DNA of 64,000 nt from Convivina intestini (GCF_003096575.1 NZ_QEKT01000002.1:1-64000), one strand, 5' to 3'; shown: positions 1 through 9,215, numbered from the stretch's first letter. The notes: generated by a model from the sequence alone, not told the origin. A program made the numbers and translations.

Positions 1-43
1 GGTCAATTGCTTTTAATTTAGTTGCCAGTGAATATTTCGCCAT
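1..43 (-). CDS. Possible 5' end of a transposase (IS3-type OrfA), cut by window edge
   Basis: Only 14 codons are visible (MAKYSLATKLKAID), read from the ATG whose complement is at 41-43 and running off the window. The opening resembles the start of IS3/IS150-family OrfA helix-turn-helix proteins, which commonly begin with M-x-K-Y-S-x-x-x-K-L-K. No convincing ribosome site precedes the ATG; the sequence just upstream is the terminator hairpin of yhaM. It may be chance similarity or a decayed element. The call is inference from a very short stretch. Confidence 0.3.
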   Translation of the reverse strand, partial: MAKYSLATKLKAID

Positions 44-44
44 G

Positions 45-89
45 ATAAAAGGCGCCCCCTAGTTTGGATTTCTCCAATCTAGGGGGCGC
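45..89 (-). terminator. Intrinsic terminator after yhaM
   Basis: A long GC-rich stem with arms at 51-66 and 74-89 (about 15 pairs, one mismatch) has a TTTTAT tract on the minus-strand exit side. It lies just after the yhaM stop codon and closes the yhaONM operon. Confidence 0.85.
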
Positions 90-106
90 ACTTCATACGT
101 GTTTTT

Positions 107-1057
107 TTAGGCTTCTGGTTCACTTTTATAAAAGCGACGATTATCTAATCCAAAAATTCGAGTAGAAAAATTACCGGGAGCTGTTTTTTCTAAGGCACCT
201 GTCATCATCTGCATGCTAGCGTCTAAATTATCCAACTGATTCAAAACCTGAGCTTCCATAACCATTGGTCGTACCGGAGAACCGTATTCTAGTAGGCCGT
301 GGTGAGCTAGGACAACATGCCGGAGTAAAATCATCTCTTCACTGTTTAAGTCAAAATGTAATTCATTAGCTGCTAATACGATTTGTTCATCAATTAAGGT
401 AATGTGACCGATTAAGTCGCCAGCTAGCGTGTACTCTGTGGCAATCGGCCCACTTAATTCAATCACCTTCCCCAAATCATGTAAGAGCGCTCCTGCCAGT
501 AATAAGTCCGCATTCAATTGAGGATATTGCTGACTAACACTTTTAGCTAACTGGGCAATTGACAATGAATGAAAGGCCAAACCACCATTAAAAGCATGGT
601 GGTTTTTTTTGGCCGCTGGAAATTGCAAGAACTGATCATGATATTGTTTAAATAATCGCCGGACCATCCGATTCCAAGTCGGTTGGCTAATCATTAGCAG
701 ATAATCATTTAACTGAGCATCTAAATCAGCAGTTTTAACGGGAGCATGAGCCATGAAATCGGCTGGATTATTCGGTTCACCATCCTGGCTCAAGCGCAAA
801 CTAGTAATTTGTACTTGAGGTTGATTTTTAAAGGCCCCCCGTACTCCTTGCAGTTTCACAATTTTTCCCTGAGTAAATTGATCAATCTGTTCCTGGTTAG
901 CATCCCATAAATTTCCTGGTAGGTCACCAGATCGGTCGCTAAAGGTTAAACTAATATAATTTTTCCCAGTTTTAGTTAGCCGGACATCTGCACTCGTAAT
1001 TAAGGCAAAATTGTCAACGGCATCGTTATCCTGATACTGAGTTAATAAGCTTGTCAT
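107..1057 (-). CDS. yhaM: 3'-5' exoribonuclease YhaM
   Basis: The 316-residue protein fits the YhaM family, metal-dependent 3'-5' exoribonucleases that act on RNA and single-stranded DNA. An OB-fold-like nucleic-acid-binding region spans about residues 15-95. An HD phosphohydrolase domain follows, with His163 and the HD pair at 193-194 in LLHDLGKVIEL. The start is ATG at 1057. It is the last gene of yhaO-yhaN-yhaM, 16 bases after yhaN. This order matches Bacillus, where YhaM takes part in mRNA decay. Length and motifs are normal for the family. Confidence 0.9.
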   Translation of the reverse strand: MTSLLTQYQDNDAVDNFALITSADVRLTKTGKNYISLTFSDRSGDLPGNLWDANQEQIDQFTQGKIVKLQGVRGAFKNQPQVQITSLRLSQDGEPNNPADFMAHAPVKTADLDAQLNDYLLMISQPTWNRMVRRLFKQYHDQFLQFPAAKKNHHAFNGGLAFHSLSIAQLAKSVSQQYPQLNADLLLAGALLHDLGKVIELSGPIATEYTLAGDLIGHITLIDEQIVLAANELHFDLNSEEMILLRHVVLAHHGLLEYGSPVRPMVMEAQVLNQLDNLDASMQMMTGALEKTAPGNFSTRIFGLDNRRFYKSEPEA

Positions 1058-1073
1058 GGTATTACTCCTCTGT

Positions 1074-3434
1074 TTACCGTAAAGTTAGGCTATCTAGCAC
1101 CTCCCCATCCGACTGACTCGTCCAATAAATGATTTGATGCGTTTGGGCCAACTTTTGTAACAATGATAACATCTGTTGTCGTCGTTGTGGATCAAAGTTA
1201 ACTAAAGCATCGTCAATTAAAATAGGTAAATCAACCACATCTTCTAGGACTTTAACCATGGCTAATCGTAAGGCTAAGTATAACTGTTCCTTGGTGCCCA
1301 TTGATAATTGGTAGATTGGTAAGCGCTGACCATTGGCATTAATCACCAATAGTTCACCATTAGTAAAGGAAATTTGTTGGTAGGCCTCTAAAGTCATTTG
1401 GCTAAAATATTCTTGAGCAATGGTCTGCATCCGCGGAAAGCGATGGGCTGAATTTTCAGTTAGAACTTGTTCAATCCATTGACTACTTAGTTTTTGACTT
1501 AAATAATCGGTTAAGGCCTCGGTTAGCTCGCTTTGCTGACTAGCCAAATTTTGTTGCAAAGCCAAGTACTGATCACTGGTCAAGCCAGCTTGATAATTTG
1601 CTTCTAATTGAGCTAATTCTTCCTGTCCCTGTTGAACTGCTGATGCTAAGTTGTTAACCTCGATTTGTTCCCTTTGCAACTGGTCATTTAAGCTGTTTTC
1701 ATCCTTAATATTATGCAAAATGACCTGTAACTGCTTTTGATCAATTTGTCCTTGAATATCTTGATAGCGCTGTTGATAGCGCTGGTAATTTTGATATTGA
1801 GCCAAGCCTTGCATTAAATCGGCCATATTTCCAACTTGATAACGGCTAAAAATAGCCGTTATTGCCTGATTTAAGGCTGCTAAACGTTCTTGGTAATTCG
1901 TTAACAGGGTTAGCTGTTGACTGGCCGTATCTGTCAAGCGGCCTTGGAGACTGTCCTGCGTTAAATGCGCCTGCTCTTTTAGCCTTTGATAGAGTACTGG
2001 TAATTCCTCCTGATAATTAATGATACCTACTTTGGCTAATAGATTTTCAATAGTTGGCCTTAACTCGTCTTGTAATTGGCCTAACTCGCTCGTTTGAGTC
2101 AATATTTGTGCTTGTTGTCGTTGGGCATTTTGCAGTTGATCTTGCTCAGCCAAAATAGCTGCGGGTAGTAACGGCTGGTATCGAGCTAATAATTGCTGTC
2201 GTTGCTGATATTGGTTAAAACAACGATAATCTTGCCAGATAGCGCCCACCGCTAAGAAGACAATTAACCAGATGGGTAAGTGTAAAATTAAGCCAAGAAT
2301 TATCGCCCCATTTAGTCCCAGCGTGATAGCCAGCATTTTATTGTAGTCGATTAAAAGACTGCGTTCATGGGCTTGCAGTGGTGCTGGCAGCCGTCCTGGA
2401 AATTTTTCTTGGATTTGAGCCAGGTCCGCCTTAGTTTCTGACATACTAAGTTTCAGATAGTTAATGCGCTGAATGCTATCTGCCATTTGGTAAACTTGCC
2501 GAGCCTCAGCTGCACTCAAGGTTAAGGGTGTCAAAACCTGCTTTTGTTCTTGATTTAACTGATCAATACTGGCTTGCAAGGCCTCAATCTCTAGCGATAA
2601 TTTTTGGGCCTGCTGATAATCCTGCTGGTCAATTACCTTAACAGTGTCTTGTAAATGCTTTTTTTGAATTTGCTGAGCTTCTTGGTAAAGGCCATATTGT
2701 TTTTGCGCTTGGCTCAGTTGGTTGACCCGTTCTTCTTGCTTTTGTAAGGTTAAGCGTTGTTCCTGTAACTGGTCTTTTTTTAGTTGAATTTGATTTTCTT
2801 GTCCTACGAAATCTGCTACTTGTCCAGCCAAACTTTGAAGGGCTTGTTCATCTTGTTGATAAGCTTTTAAAGCCCGATTAAGAGGCCGACGACCAGTGGT
2901 ACTGACCGTATATTTTTGATCAGCTTGACGGTTCAATTGTTGGGCATATTGAAACCACCCCTCTCCCTGGCCAGTGCCTAAGTTTAAGAGCAAGCGCTCT
3001 AAATCCTGAGCAGATAATTTTTTAATTTCTTCTAGAGCCAGTAAATCAAAACTATAAATCGCTTGATACTCAGATAGGGACATCTTCCCCAGCTGATTTT
3101 CCAACCAATCACTTGGATTTTCAATTTGCGTATGATTATCCAAATTTTCCACGGTTAATTGGGAACTGGTACGATCTAAACGGGTAATTTGATAGTGTTG
3201 CTTATCAATCTTAACGATCAAACTACCACCATAACGGCTACCATCGACTGGTTCGTAAAGATTACGCCCCTTGGCCCTACTGGGAAAACCAAATAAAACT
3301 CCTAAAATAAAAGCGTTCAGAGTCGATTTTCCGGCTTCATTGGGACCAGCAATAACCTGCCAATCCTTCAAGTTATTCAAGCTAAATTGAGACCATTTTC
3401 CAAAACCTTGAATGGCTAGGGCTTCAATTTTCAT
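1074..3434 (-). CDS. yhaN: SMC/Rad50-like ATPase YhaN
   Basis: 786 residues. Walker A is at residues 30-38 (GPNEAGKST), long Gln-rich coiled-coil stretches fill the middle, and a C-terminal ABC half contains LSMGTKEQ (signature-like) and LPILIDDALVNFD (Walker B). This is the Rad50/SbcC-like architecture of YhaN. A hydrophobic pair of segments near residues 368-400 may form a membrane hairpin in the middle of the coiled coil, a known oddity of this family. It is shorter than the Bacillus homologue (about 960 residues). Its start overlaps the end of yhaO by 11 bases, so the two are translationally coupled and probably form a nuclease-ATPase complex acting on DNA ends. Confidence 0.85.
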   Translation of the reverse strand: MKIEALAIQGFGKWSQFSLNNLKDWQVIAGPNEAGKSTLNAFILGVLFGFPSRAKGRNLYEPVDGSRYGGSLIVKIDKQHYQITRLDRTSSQLTVENLDNHTQIENPSDWLENQLGKMSLSEYQAIYSFDLLALEEIKKLSAQDLERLLLNLGTGQGEGWFQYAQQLNRQADQKYTVSTTGRRPLNRALKAYQQDEQALQSLAGQVADFVGQENQIQLKKDQLQEQRLTLQKQEERVNQLSQAQKQYGLYQEAQQIQKKHLQDTVKVIDQQDYQQAQKLSLEIEALQASIDQLNQEQKQVLTPLTLSAAEARQVYQMADSIQRINYLKLSMSETKADLAQIQEKFPGRLPAPLQAHERSLLIDYNKMLAITLGLNGAIILGLILHLPIWLIVFLAVGAIWQDYRCFNQYQQRQQLLARYQPLLPAAILAEQDQLQNAQRQQAQILTQTSELGQLQDELRPTIENLLAKVGIINYQEELPVLYQRLKEQAHLTQDSLQGRLTDTASQQLTLLTNYQERLAALNQAITAIFSRYQVGNMADLMQGLAQYQNYQRYQQRYQDIQGQIDQKQLQVILHNIKDENSLNDQLQREQIEVNNLASAVQQGQEELAQLEANYQAGLTSDQYLALQQNLASQQSELTEALTDYLSQKLSSQWIEQVLTENSAHRFPRMQTIAQEYFSQMTLEAYQQISFTNGELLVINANGQRLPIYQLSMGTKEQLYLALRLAMVKVLEDVVDLPILIDDALVNFDPQRRQQMLSLLQKLAQTHQIIYWTSQSDGEVLDSLTLR

Positions 3435-4596
3435 GATGATCCTCCTCGACCAATTGGGCCTGCATGGCTTGTTTTAAGGTAGCTTGACCGGCTGGACTCA
3501 AAAAGAATTCTCGCAAGGCCACTGGTAAATCTCCTCCCAGTAGGTTGTTAATATTATCTGGCTGTAAGACTTGGTTTAGGGCCTTTTGCCAAACACGATC
3601 ATCAATATTGACATCCCCCCGCGGCATCACATTGGATAAATCAAGGGTAATTTTAACAATCCAAAGCCTTGGGCTGACTACCTGACGGGCTTTATCGAGT
3701 AGCAGACCAGAATTAAAGGCCTCCTGTATTAGCGCTGGTAATGGCCCTTGCAGGCGAATTGTTAACAGGGTTGGTTGATTTGGTTGTAGCGTATTTAATC
3801 GGCTCAATAAGTCATCAATCTCAGTTAACTGCTTAACCGCTAATTCTTGCCAAATAACTGGGGCAACTGCCTTAAAATCAGGAATTAATTGATTATTCTT
3901 GGCTTCTACTAGATAAAAACCTTTAGGACCGGTTTCTTTGGCATTTAAGCCTTGTATATTACCGGAATAAGCCACATAGGGATGTTCATGCAAAACTTCA
4001 CGGACATGAATATGACCTAAAGCCCAGTAGTCATAATTTTTAGCTAATAAATCACTCAATTTAAAGGCCGCATAGTTACTCCCGGCACTCCCCAAACTAC
4101 CATGGTAAAGGCCAATCTGATAGTCATAGCTACTATCTTTTAAGGGAAAGTCGGCCATAATTGACTTGGTTTGGCGTTGATCTTGATAGGAAAAACCAGT
4201 TAGCCCAATTTTAAGACCCGCTTTGGTTAATAAAGTATAAGTAGTAACAGCTTGCGGGAATACATGGACATTATCGGGCCAGGCTAAATGCGGTTGCTGA
4301 TCAGCCTGGAAATCATGATTACCAAAGCTCAAATAAACTGGAATTTGGGCGGCTTGTAATTGCAAAAAGGCCGTCCGTAGCTGGTCTTGAACGATGGGGC
4401 TGTTACGCTGTCCATGATAAAGATCTCCCGGAAACAAGACAAAATCTACCTGTTTTGTTAGTGCAACTTGAATCATTTTTTGAAAGGCAGTTAAGGTTGC
4501 CGAACGAACTAATTGTTGAAAATCAGCTGGCATATTACGATCTAAACCAACAAAGGGATTGCCTAAATGGACATCCCCGGCATGAATAAATTTCAT
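3424..4596 (-). CDS. yhaO: DNA repair metallophosphoesterase YhaO (Mre11/SbcD-like)
   Basis: 390 residues from the ATG at 4596. This start is chosen because GAAAGGA sits 7 bases upstream; an in-frame start further upstream has no ribosome site and lies close to the operator. Calcineurin-like phosphoesterase motifs appear in order: HAGDVHLG (residues 5-12), FPGDLYHG, SFGNHDF and GHIHVRE, giving the two-metal centre typical of Mre11/SbcD nucleases. First gene of yhaONM, and likely the nuclease partner of the YhaN ATPase. A LexA-type box in its promoter suggests DNA-damage induction. Confidence 0.88.
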   Translation of the reverse strand: MKFIHAGDVHLGNPFVGLDRNMPADFQQLVRSATLTAFQKMIQVALTKQVDFVLFPGDLYHGQRNSPIVQDQLRTAFLQLQAAQIPVYLSFGNHDFQADQQPHLAWPDNVHVFPQAVTTYTLLTKAGLKIGLTGFSYQDQRQTKSIMADFPLKDSSYDYQIGLYHGSLGSAGSNYAAFKLSDLLAKNYDYWALGHIHVREVLHEHPYVAYSGNIQGLNAKETGPKGFYLVEAKNNQLIPDFKAVAPVIWQELAVKQLTEIDDLLSRLNTLQPNQPTLLTIRLQGPLPALIQEAFNSGLLLDKARQVVSPRLWIVKITLDLSNVMPRGDVNIDDRVWQKALNQVLQPDNINNLLGGDLPVALREFFLSPAGQATLKQAMQAQLVEEDHHEN

Positions 4597-4613
4597 TAGA
4601 ATCCTTTCCAAAG

Positions 4614-4627
4614 AGAACAAATGTTCG
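4614..4627 (-). promoter_or_regulatory. LexA (SOS) box upstream of yhaO
   Basis: On the minus strand the site reads CGAACATTTGTTCT, matching the Gram-positive LexA/DinR core GAAC-N4-GTTC in both halves. It lies 5 bases after the -10 box and 17 bases before the yhaO ATG, a normal repressor position. The match is seen; the function is inferred. Confidence 0.7.
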
Positions 4628-4632
4628 CAAAA

Positions 4633-4661
4633 ATTATACCGAACTTCAACTACCCCTGCAA
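4633..4661 (-). promoter_or_regulatory. Promoter of yhaONM
   Basis: Minus-strand -35 TTGCAG (4656-4661) and -10 TATAAT (4633-4638) are separated by 17 bases, a near-consensus sigma-A promoter. The LexA-type box follows immediately. Confidence 0.75.
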
Positions 4662-4673
4662 GCTTTTAGGCAT

Positions 4674-4702
4674 AAAAAAACTACCAAATGACTTGGTAGT
4701 TT
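4674..4702 (-). terminator. Intrinsic terminator after the pdh operon
   Basis: An inverted repeat, AAACTACCAA / TTGGTAGTTT with a 5-base loop, is followed on the minus strand by seven Ts. It lies right after the hydrolase gene and ends the lplA-pdhABCD-hydrolase transcript before yhaO. Confidence 0.85.
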
Positions 4703-4705
4703 CTA

Positions 4706-5497
4706 TTATAAATATTTTTGTAAAAAGTTAACTAGACTAGTATTAAAGTCAACTGGATTTTCCAGATGTGGTACATGGCCAGTCTCTGAAATTACTGCCA
4801 ACTCCCCTTTTGCCAACAAAGCCAGGGTTAACTGGCCTTGATCAGCTGGCCAGAGGGGCGAATACTGACCAGTAATCACTAAATGCGGTAATTCTTCCTG
4901 CTGGGCAACTGGCCGCCAATCTTGGGGCAAACTATCCATTAATAAGGGTACGTTAGCACCCCAATTAAAGGGCCTGGCCTTTTGGGCCAGAAAAACCTGC
5001 AAATCATGAGGTAAAGGACGGTAAGTTAAGGACTGATGCCGTAATTTTTCAATTGCAGCCGTCAAATCCCCTTGATTAGCACCAAAGAGACCAATTGGCC
5101 AATCCGACGAGCGTAAGCACTTGGGCGGTAAATCCTCAGTCACAACGGCTGTTAGATTTTCCTGGCCAAACTGAGATAAATAGGACCAGATGGTACTAGC
5201 GCCAAGGGAATGGCCAATCAGCACTGGCTTGATTAAATGACAGTGGTCAATTAATTCCTTTAAATCCTGGCCCTGCCGTTTAATCGTTAAATTTTGCAAA
5301 GCAACCTGACTCAATCCCTGATTACGATGATCATAGGTAATCACTCGGTAACCAGCAGCCGTAAAATAGTCAACCTGTAATTGCCAATTAGCCTGATTAG
5401 CCCCAAAACCGGTGCTAAAAACTAAGGGCTGACCGGCATAGTCGCCACTAATTTGATAATTAATTTTAACTTGGTCACTGGTTAAAAAGTAAGACAC
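4706..5497 (-). CDS. Alpha/beta hydrolase in the pdh operon
   Basis: 263 residues with an alpha/beta-hydrolase fold. The nucleophile elbow is GHSLGA (Ser97), a likely acid is in QYSPLWPADQ, and the catalytic His is at about 241 in ETGHVPHLENP. The N-terminal FSTGFGANQANW is an oxyanion-hole-type segment. The nearest families are MhpC/AcoC-like esterases and hydrolases; the substrate is unknown. It starts 9 bases after pdhD and ends at the operon terminator, so it is co-expressed with pyruvate dehydrogenase. A role in acyl-lipoyl or acyl-CoA thioester housekeeping is possible but is only inferred from position. Confidence 0.75.
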   Translation of the reverse strand: MSYFLTSDQVKINYQISGDYAGQPLVFSTGFGANQANWQLQVDYFTAAGYRVITYDHRNQGLSQVALQNLTIKRQGQDLKELIDHCHLIKPVLIGHSLGASTIWSYLSQFGQENLTAVVTEDLPPKCLRSSDWPIGLFGANQGDLTAAIEKLRHQSLTYRPLPHDLQVFLAQKARPFNWGANVPLLMDSLPQDWRPVAQQEELPHLVITGQYSPLWPADQGQLTLALLAKGELAVISETGHVPHLENPVDFNTSLVNFLQKYL

Positions 5498-5506
5498 ATC
5501 AACCTC

Positions 5507-6916
5507 TTAAACGTGAATTGGCACACCATCGGCCAATTCAGCAGCATCCATAATCGCTTCACCCAAAGTGGGATGGGGATGAATCGTCAAGGCAATATCT
5601 TCGGTAGTTAAGCCGTTTTCAATCGCCAAGGACAATTCTGAAATCAAATCCGAAGCGTTGGCTCCAACAATTTGTCCGCCAATTAAAGCCTTGGTTTGCT
5701 TATCTTGAATCAAGCGGATAAAGCCAGTCGTAGCATCCATTGATAAGGCTCGGCCGTTAGCAGCCCAGGGGAACTTAACAATGTTAGCATCTAGATTATT
5801 TGCTTTCACACTATCAGGAGTTTCACCGACAGTCGCCAACTCATATTGCGTATAGGCAACGGCTGGTAAGGCATAGTGCAAATCATGGGCATCAGCTTGA
5901 CCAGCGATTGCGGCGGCTGCAATCTTAGCCTGGAAACTAGCCTTGTGGGCTAGCTGTGGACCAGGCGTAATATCCCCAATGGCATAGACATGGGCTACAC
6001 TGGTCTTCAATTGATCATCAACTTCAATCAATCCGCGATCAGTTAGCTTAATGTCGGTATTGTTCAAACCTAATTGATCAGTATTTGGCCGGCGACCAAC
6101 AGCAACTAGGAGGTAATCACCGGTCACGGTTTGGGTCTTGCCGTCAACTTCATACTCCAAAGTCACATCGTCATCGGTTTGACTAGCTTGTTTAGCCGAG
6201 GCGTTGGTAATAACCTCGCCACCATGGGCCTTAAAATCGGCCAAAACGGGGGCAACCATTTCCTTATCAAAACCATTTAAAATGTGATCAGTTCCCTCAA
6301 TGACAGTCACTTGGCTACCCATGTTGGCATAGGCACCACCCAATTCAAAGCCGATAACCCCACCACCAATAATCACTAATTTCTTAGGAATTTCTGGTAA
6401 GGACAAAGCCCCGGTAGAATCAACGATCCGCTTCGAAAGTGGCATGGTCGGAATCACAAAGGGATGTGAACCAGTGGCAATAATCACGTTGTTGAACTGT
6501 AAAAGCTGATGACCGTCTTCTTGAACCACATTAACCGTTTCATTATCAACAAAACTAGCATCGCCCTTAATGACATCAACCTTATGCTTTTTCAAAAGGC
6601 TGGCCACCCCACCGGTCAAATGATTAACAACGCCGTTTTGTTTCCAATCTTGCGTCTTTTGCCAGTCAAGGCTACTCTCCCCCATGGTCAAACCAAAGGG
6701 ATTGCTAGCTCGACTTTCACGAACATGATGACCAACATTAATCAAGGCCTTGGAGGGAATACAACCGATGTTTAAGCAAACACCACCGATTTTATCGCGT
6801 TCAATCAAGGTTACTTTTTGACCCAACTCAGCAGCACGGATAGCTGCCACATAGCCGCCAGGGCCCGAACCAATCACAACTGTATCAACCTCTGTTGCTT
6901 GTGCACCAACAACCAT
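5507..6916 (-). CDS. pdhD: Dihydrolipoyl dehydrogenase (E3 of pyruvate dehydrogenase)
   Basis: 469 residues of the FAD-dependent pyridine nucleotide-disulphide oxidoreductase family. It has an FAD Rossmann motif GSGPGG (about 16-21), the redox disulphide Cys47/Cys52 in GGVCLNIGCIPSKAL, an NAD motif in VIIGGGVIGFELGG, a second FAD motif VYAIGDITPG, and the catalytic His-Glu segment HPHPTLGEA near the C-terminus. It reoxidises dihydrolipoyl-E2 and passes electrons to NAD+. It starts one base after the pdhC stop and is co-transcribed with the other complex subunits. Confidence 0.95.
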   Translation of the reverse strand: MVVGAQATEVDTVVIGSGPGGYVAAIRAAELGQKVTLIERDKIGGVCLNIGCIPSKALINVGHHVRESRASNPFGLTMGESSLDWQKTQDWKQNGVVNHLTGGVASLLKKHKVDVIKGDASFVDNETVNVVQEDGHQLLQFNNVIIATGSHPFVIPTMPLSKRIVDSTGALSLPEIPKKLVIIGGGVIGFELGGAYANMGSQVTVIEGTDHILNGFDKEMVAPVLADFKAHGGEVITNASAKQASQTDDDVTLEYEVDGKTQTVTGDYLLVAVGRRPNTDQLGLNNTDIKLTDRGLIEVDDQLKTSVAHVYAIGDITPGPQLAHKASFQAKIAAAAIAGQADAHDLHYALPAVAYTQYELATVGETPDSVKANNLDANIVKFPWAANGRALSMDATTGFIRLIQDKQTKALIGGQIVGANASDLISELSLAIENGLTTEDIALTIHPHPTLGEAIMDAAELADGVPIHV

Positions 6917-6917
6917 C

Positions 6918-8240
6918 TTATACCTCCATCAACATGTATTCAGGATCACCAAGCAACTGCTTTAGGTAATTCATACCACCTTGACCCAACATACCGTCAA
7001 TCAAACGGTGATCATAGGTCAAAGACAACTTCATGTTTTGGCCGGCGACCACGGCGCCAGCTGCATTAACAACTGGTTCAGTACTAATCGTACCCAATCC
7101 CAAAATCGCAACTTCATTAGCATTAATGATTGGGGTAAACCATGAACCACGGGCCGAACCAAGGTTAGAAATCGTAATGGTAGCACCGTGCATTTGGTTA
7201 GGCTTAATCGTGCCTTCCCGAACCGCTTGGGCCAAATCTTCAATTTCTTGGGCAATCGTCAAAATTGACTTGCGGTCAGCATCATGAATGACTGGCACAA
7301 ACAAACCACTCGGTGCATTGACAGCTACCCCCACATTAACGGCCTGATGATACACAACTGTCTCTTTTTGCATATCCAGGCTAGCGTTAAATTCAGGGAA
7401 TTTCTTAGCCATGGCAGCCAAAGCTTTAACAGCGTAAGCCAAGTAAGTCAAGTGAATGTCTTGTTTCTTAGCAACTTCCTTGAAGTGTTGACGATGCGCA
7501 ACCAAATCAGAAACTTCCACTTGATCAAAGTTAGTAACCGATGGAATCGTCAAGTTCTGGTTCGTCATGGCCTTGGCAATCGCCTTCCGGATACCAGACA
7601 TTGGTTCAGTTCGATCACCTTCACTAGGCGCAATTGCTTGTGGCGCTGGCATGCTTGGCGCAGCCGGTGCGACTGGGGCAACTGGTGTGGCAGCCGCTGG
7701 CGTAGCTGAGGCGTCCACAGGGCCATTAGCCGTAAAGTTACGGACATCTTGCAAAGTAATGTGTCCATGACGACCGGTGGCAGGAACCTGAGTCAAATCA
7801 ATCTGATTTGATTTCGCAAATTCACGGACCATTGGCATGGCCAAAATATTACCATTGCTGGCAACACCAGCACCGGTATTTGTAACAGCAGCTGCTGGCG
7901 CACTTGGCTGGGCTGGCGTAGCTGTGGCCGCTGGTTGAACTGGAGCAGCCGGAGCGGGACTAGCTACTGGGGCAGCACTTTGACTATCAGCACTACCAGA
8001 ACCATCGCCATCAAATTCAATCAAAGGATCACCAACTGCTACTGTCGTACCATCGGGCACATAGAGCTTAGTAATGGTACCAGAATAAGGTGACAAAATA
8101 TCTTGCACCATCTTATCATTTTGCACTTCAGCGACTTCATCATCGGCCTTAATCGTATCACCGACTTTTACGAGCCAATGCGAAATCTCACCCTCGGCCA
8201 TACCTTCACCGATATCGGGCATTTTAAAAATCTCAGTCAT
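6918..8240 (-). CDS. pdhC: Dihydrolipoamide acetyltransferase (E2 of pyruvate dehydrogenase)
   Basis: 440 residues: one lipoyl domain (1-80), an Ala/Pro-rich linker, a peripheral-subunit-binding domain (about 133-168, VREFAKSNQIDLTQV), a second Ala/Pro linker and the acetyltransferase core. The core ends with the active-site motif DHRLIDG (His about 411). The lipoylated lysine is Lys43 in the context NDKMVQDI, with DKM where most E2 proteins have DKA. It moves the acetyl group from E1 to CoA. The start overlaps the pdhB end by 8 bases. The two lplA genes next to the operon fit its need for lipoylation. Confidence 0.93.
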   Translation of the reverse strand: MTEIFKMPDIGEGMAEGEISHWLVKVGDTIKADDEVAEVQNDKMVQDILSPYSGTITKLYVPDGTTVAVGDPLIEFDGDGSGSADSQSAAPVASPAPAAPVQPAATATPAQPSAPAAAVTNTGAGVASNGNILAMPMVREFAKSNQIDLTQVPATGRHGHITLQDVRNFTANGPVDASATPAAATPVAPVAPAAPSMPAPQAIAPSEGDRTEPMSGIRKAIAKAMTNQNLTIPSVTNFDQVEVSDLVAHRQHFKEVAKKQDIHLTYLAYAVKALAAMAKKFPEFNASLDMQKETVVYHQAVNVGVAVNAPSGLFVPVIHDADRKSILTIAQEIEDLAQAVREGTIKPNQMHGATITISNLGSARGSWFTPIINANEVAILGLGTISTEPVVNAAGAVVAGQNMKLSLTYDHRLIDGMLGQGGMNYLKQLLGDPEYMLMEV

Positions 8241-9213
8241 AATTCACTACCTCCACAGCCTTAGCCACGATGTCATCGGCCTTGACCATCCAGTCACCTT
8301 CTGCTTGAGGGAAAGGATAAATTGAATCAGGTGCGGCGACAAAACCAATTGGGGCTGCCAAACTCAAGATAAAGCGCTCTGAAATTTCAGCCATTACCTT
8401 GCTACCCACACCAGCTAAGCGTTGCGCTTCTTGGGCAACAACCACGTGGCCGGTCTTTTGTACCGTTTTGCCAATGGCCTCAATATCCAAAGGAGAAACA
8501 GTCCGCAAATCCAAGACTTCAGCATCAATGCCTTGTTCAGCCAAAGTATCAGCAGCCTTTAAGGCCAAAGGTACGGTCCCACCATAGGCAATAATTGAGA
8601 CATCCTTACCTTCACGAGCAACTGCGGCGGTATCCAAAGGCGTTGTGTAATAACCTTCGGGCACTTCCCCCTTCAAAGAACGATACAAGTGCAAGTTTTC
8701 CAAGAAGATAACGGGATCATTAGATTCAATGGAACTTAACAACAAGCCCTTGGCATCGGCTGGATTAGCTGGCATGACTACGCGAATCCCAGGTACCTGG
8801 GCAACGATTCCTTCCAAGTTATCAGCGTGCATTTCCGGTGTCTTAGTTCCACCACCATATGGCGAACGAACAACAATTGGCATGTGGCGCGTATTGTTGA
8901 AACGGAAACGATTACGTGACATTTGACCAGCAATTGAATCCATTACTTCAAAGATGAAACCAAAGAACTGAATTTCCATAATTGGTCGGTAGTTTTGAGT
9001 CGTTAGACCAATCGCTAAACCACCAATTCCAGATTCGGCCAAAGGCGTGTTGAAAACTCGGTCTTCCCCATATTTAGCCTGTAACCCATCAGTAGCACGG
9101 AAAACACCACCGTTTTGACCAACATCTTCACCAAAAATTAAGGTATCTGGATCTTTTTCCAAAGCTAAATCCAAGCCCTCACGAATGGCATCAATATAAC
9201 TTTTAACAGCCAT
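8233..9213 (-). CDS. pdhB: Pyruvate dehydrogenase E1 component beta subunit
   Basis: 326 residues, the usual length for the E1-beta family. The N-terminal MAVKSYIDAIREGLDLALEK, the segment FGEDVGQNGGVFRATDGLQ, and the C-terminal transketolase-like domain with VVAQEAQRLAGVG are characteristic. With the alpha subunit it makes the thiamine-diphosphate active site that decarboxylates pyruvate and acetylates the E2 lipoyl arm. It starts 2 bases after pdhA and overlaps pdhC, as expected for a tightly coupled operon. Confidence 0.95.
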   Translation of the reverse strand: MAVKSYIDAIREGLDLALEKDPDTLIFGEDVGQNGGVFRATDGLQAKYGEDRVFNTPLAESGIGGLAIGLTTQNYRPIMEIQFFGFIFEVMDSIAGQMSRNRFRFNNTRHMPIVVRSPYGGGTKTPEMHADNLEGIVAQVPGIRVVMPANPADAKGLLLSSIESNDPVIFLENLHLYRSLKGEVPEGYYTTPLDTAAVAREGKDVSIIAYGGTVPLALKAADTLAEQGIDAEVLDLRTVSPLDIEAIGKTVQKTGHVVVAQEAQRLAGVGSKVMAEISERFILSLAAPIGFVAAPDSIYPFPQAEGDWMVKADDIVAKAVEVVNYD

Positions 9214-9215
9214 AA

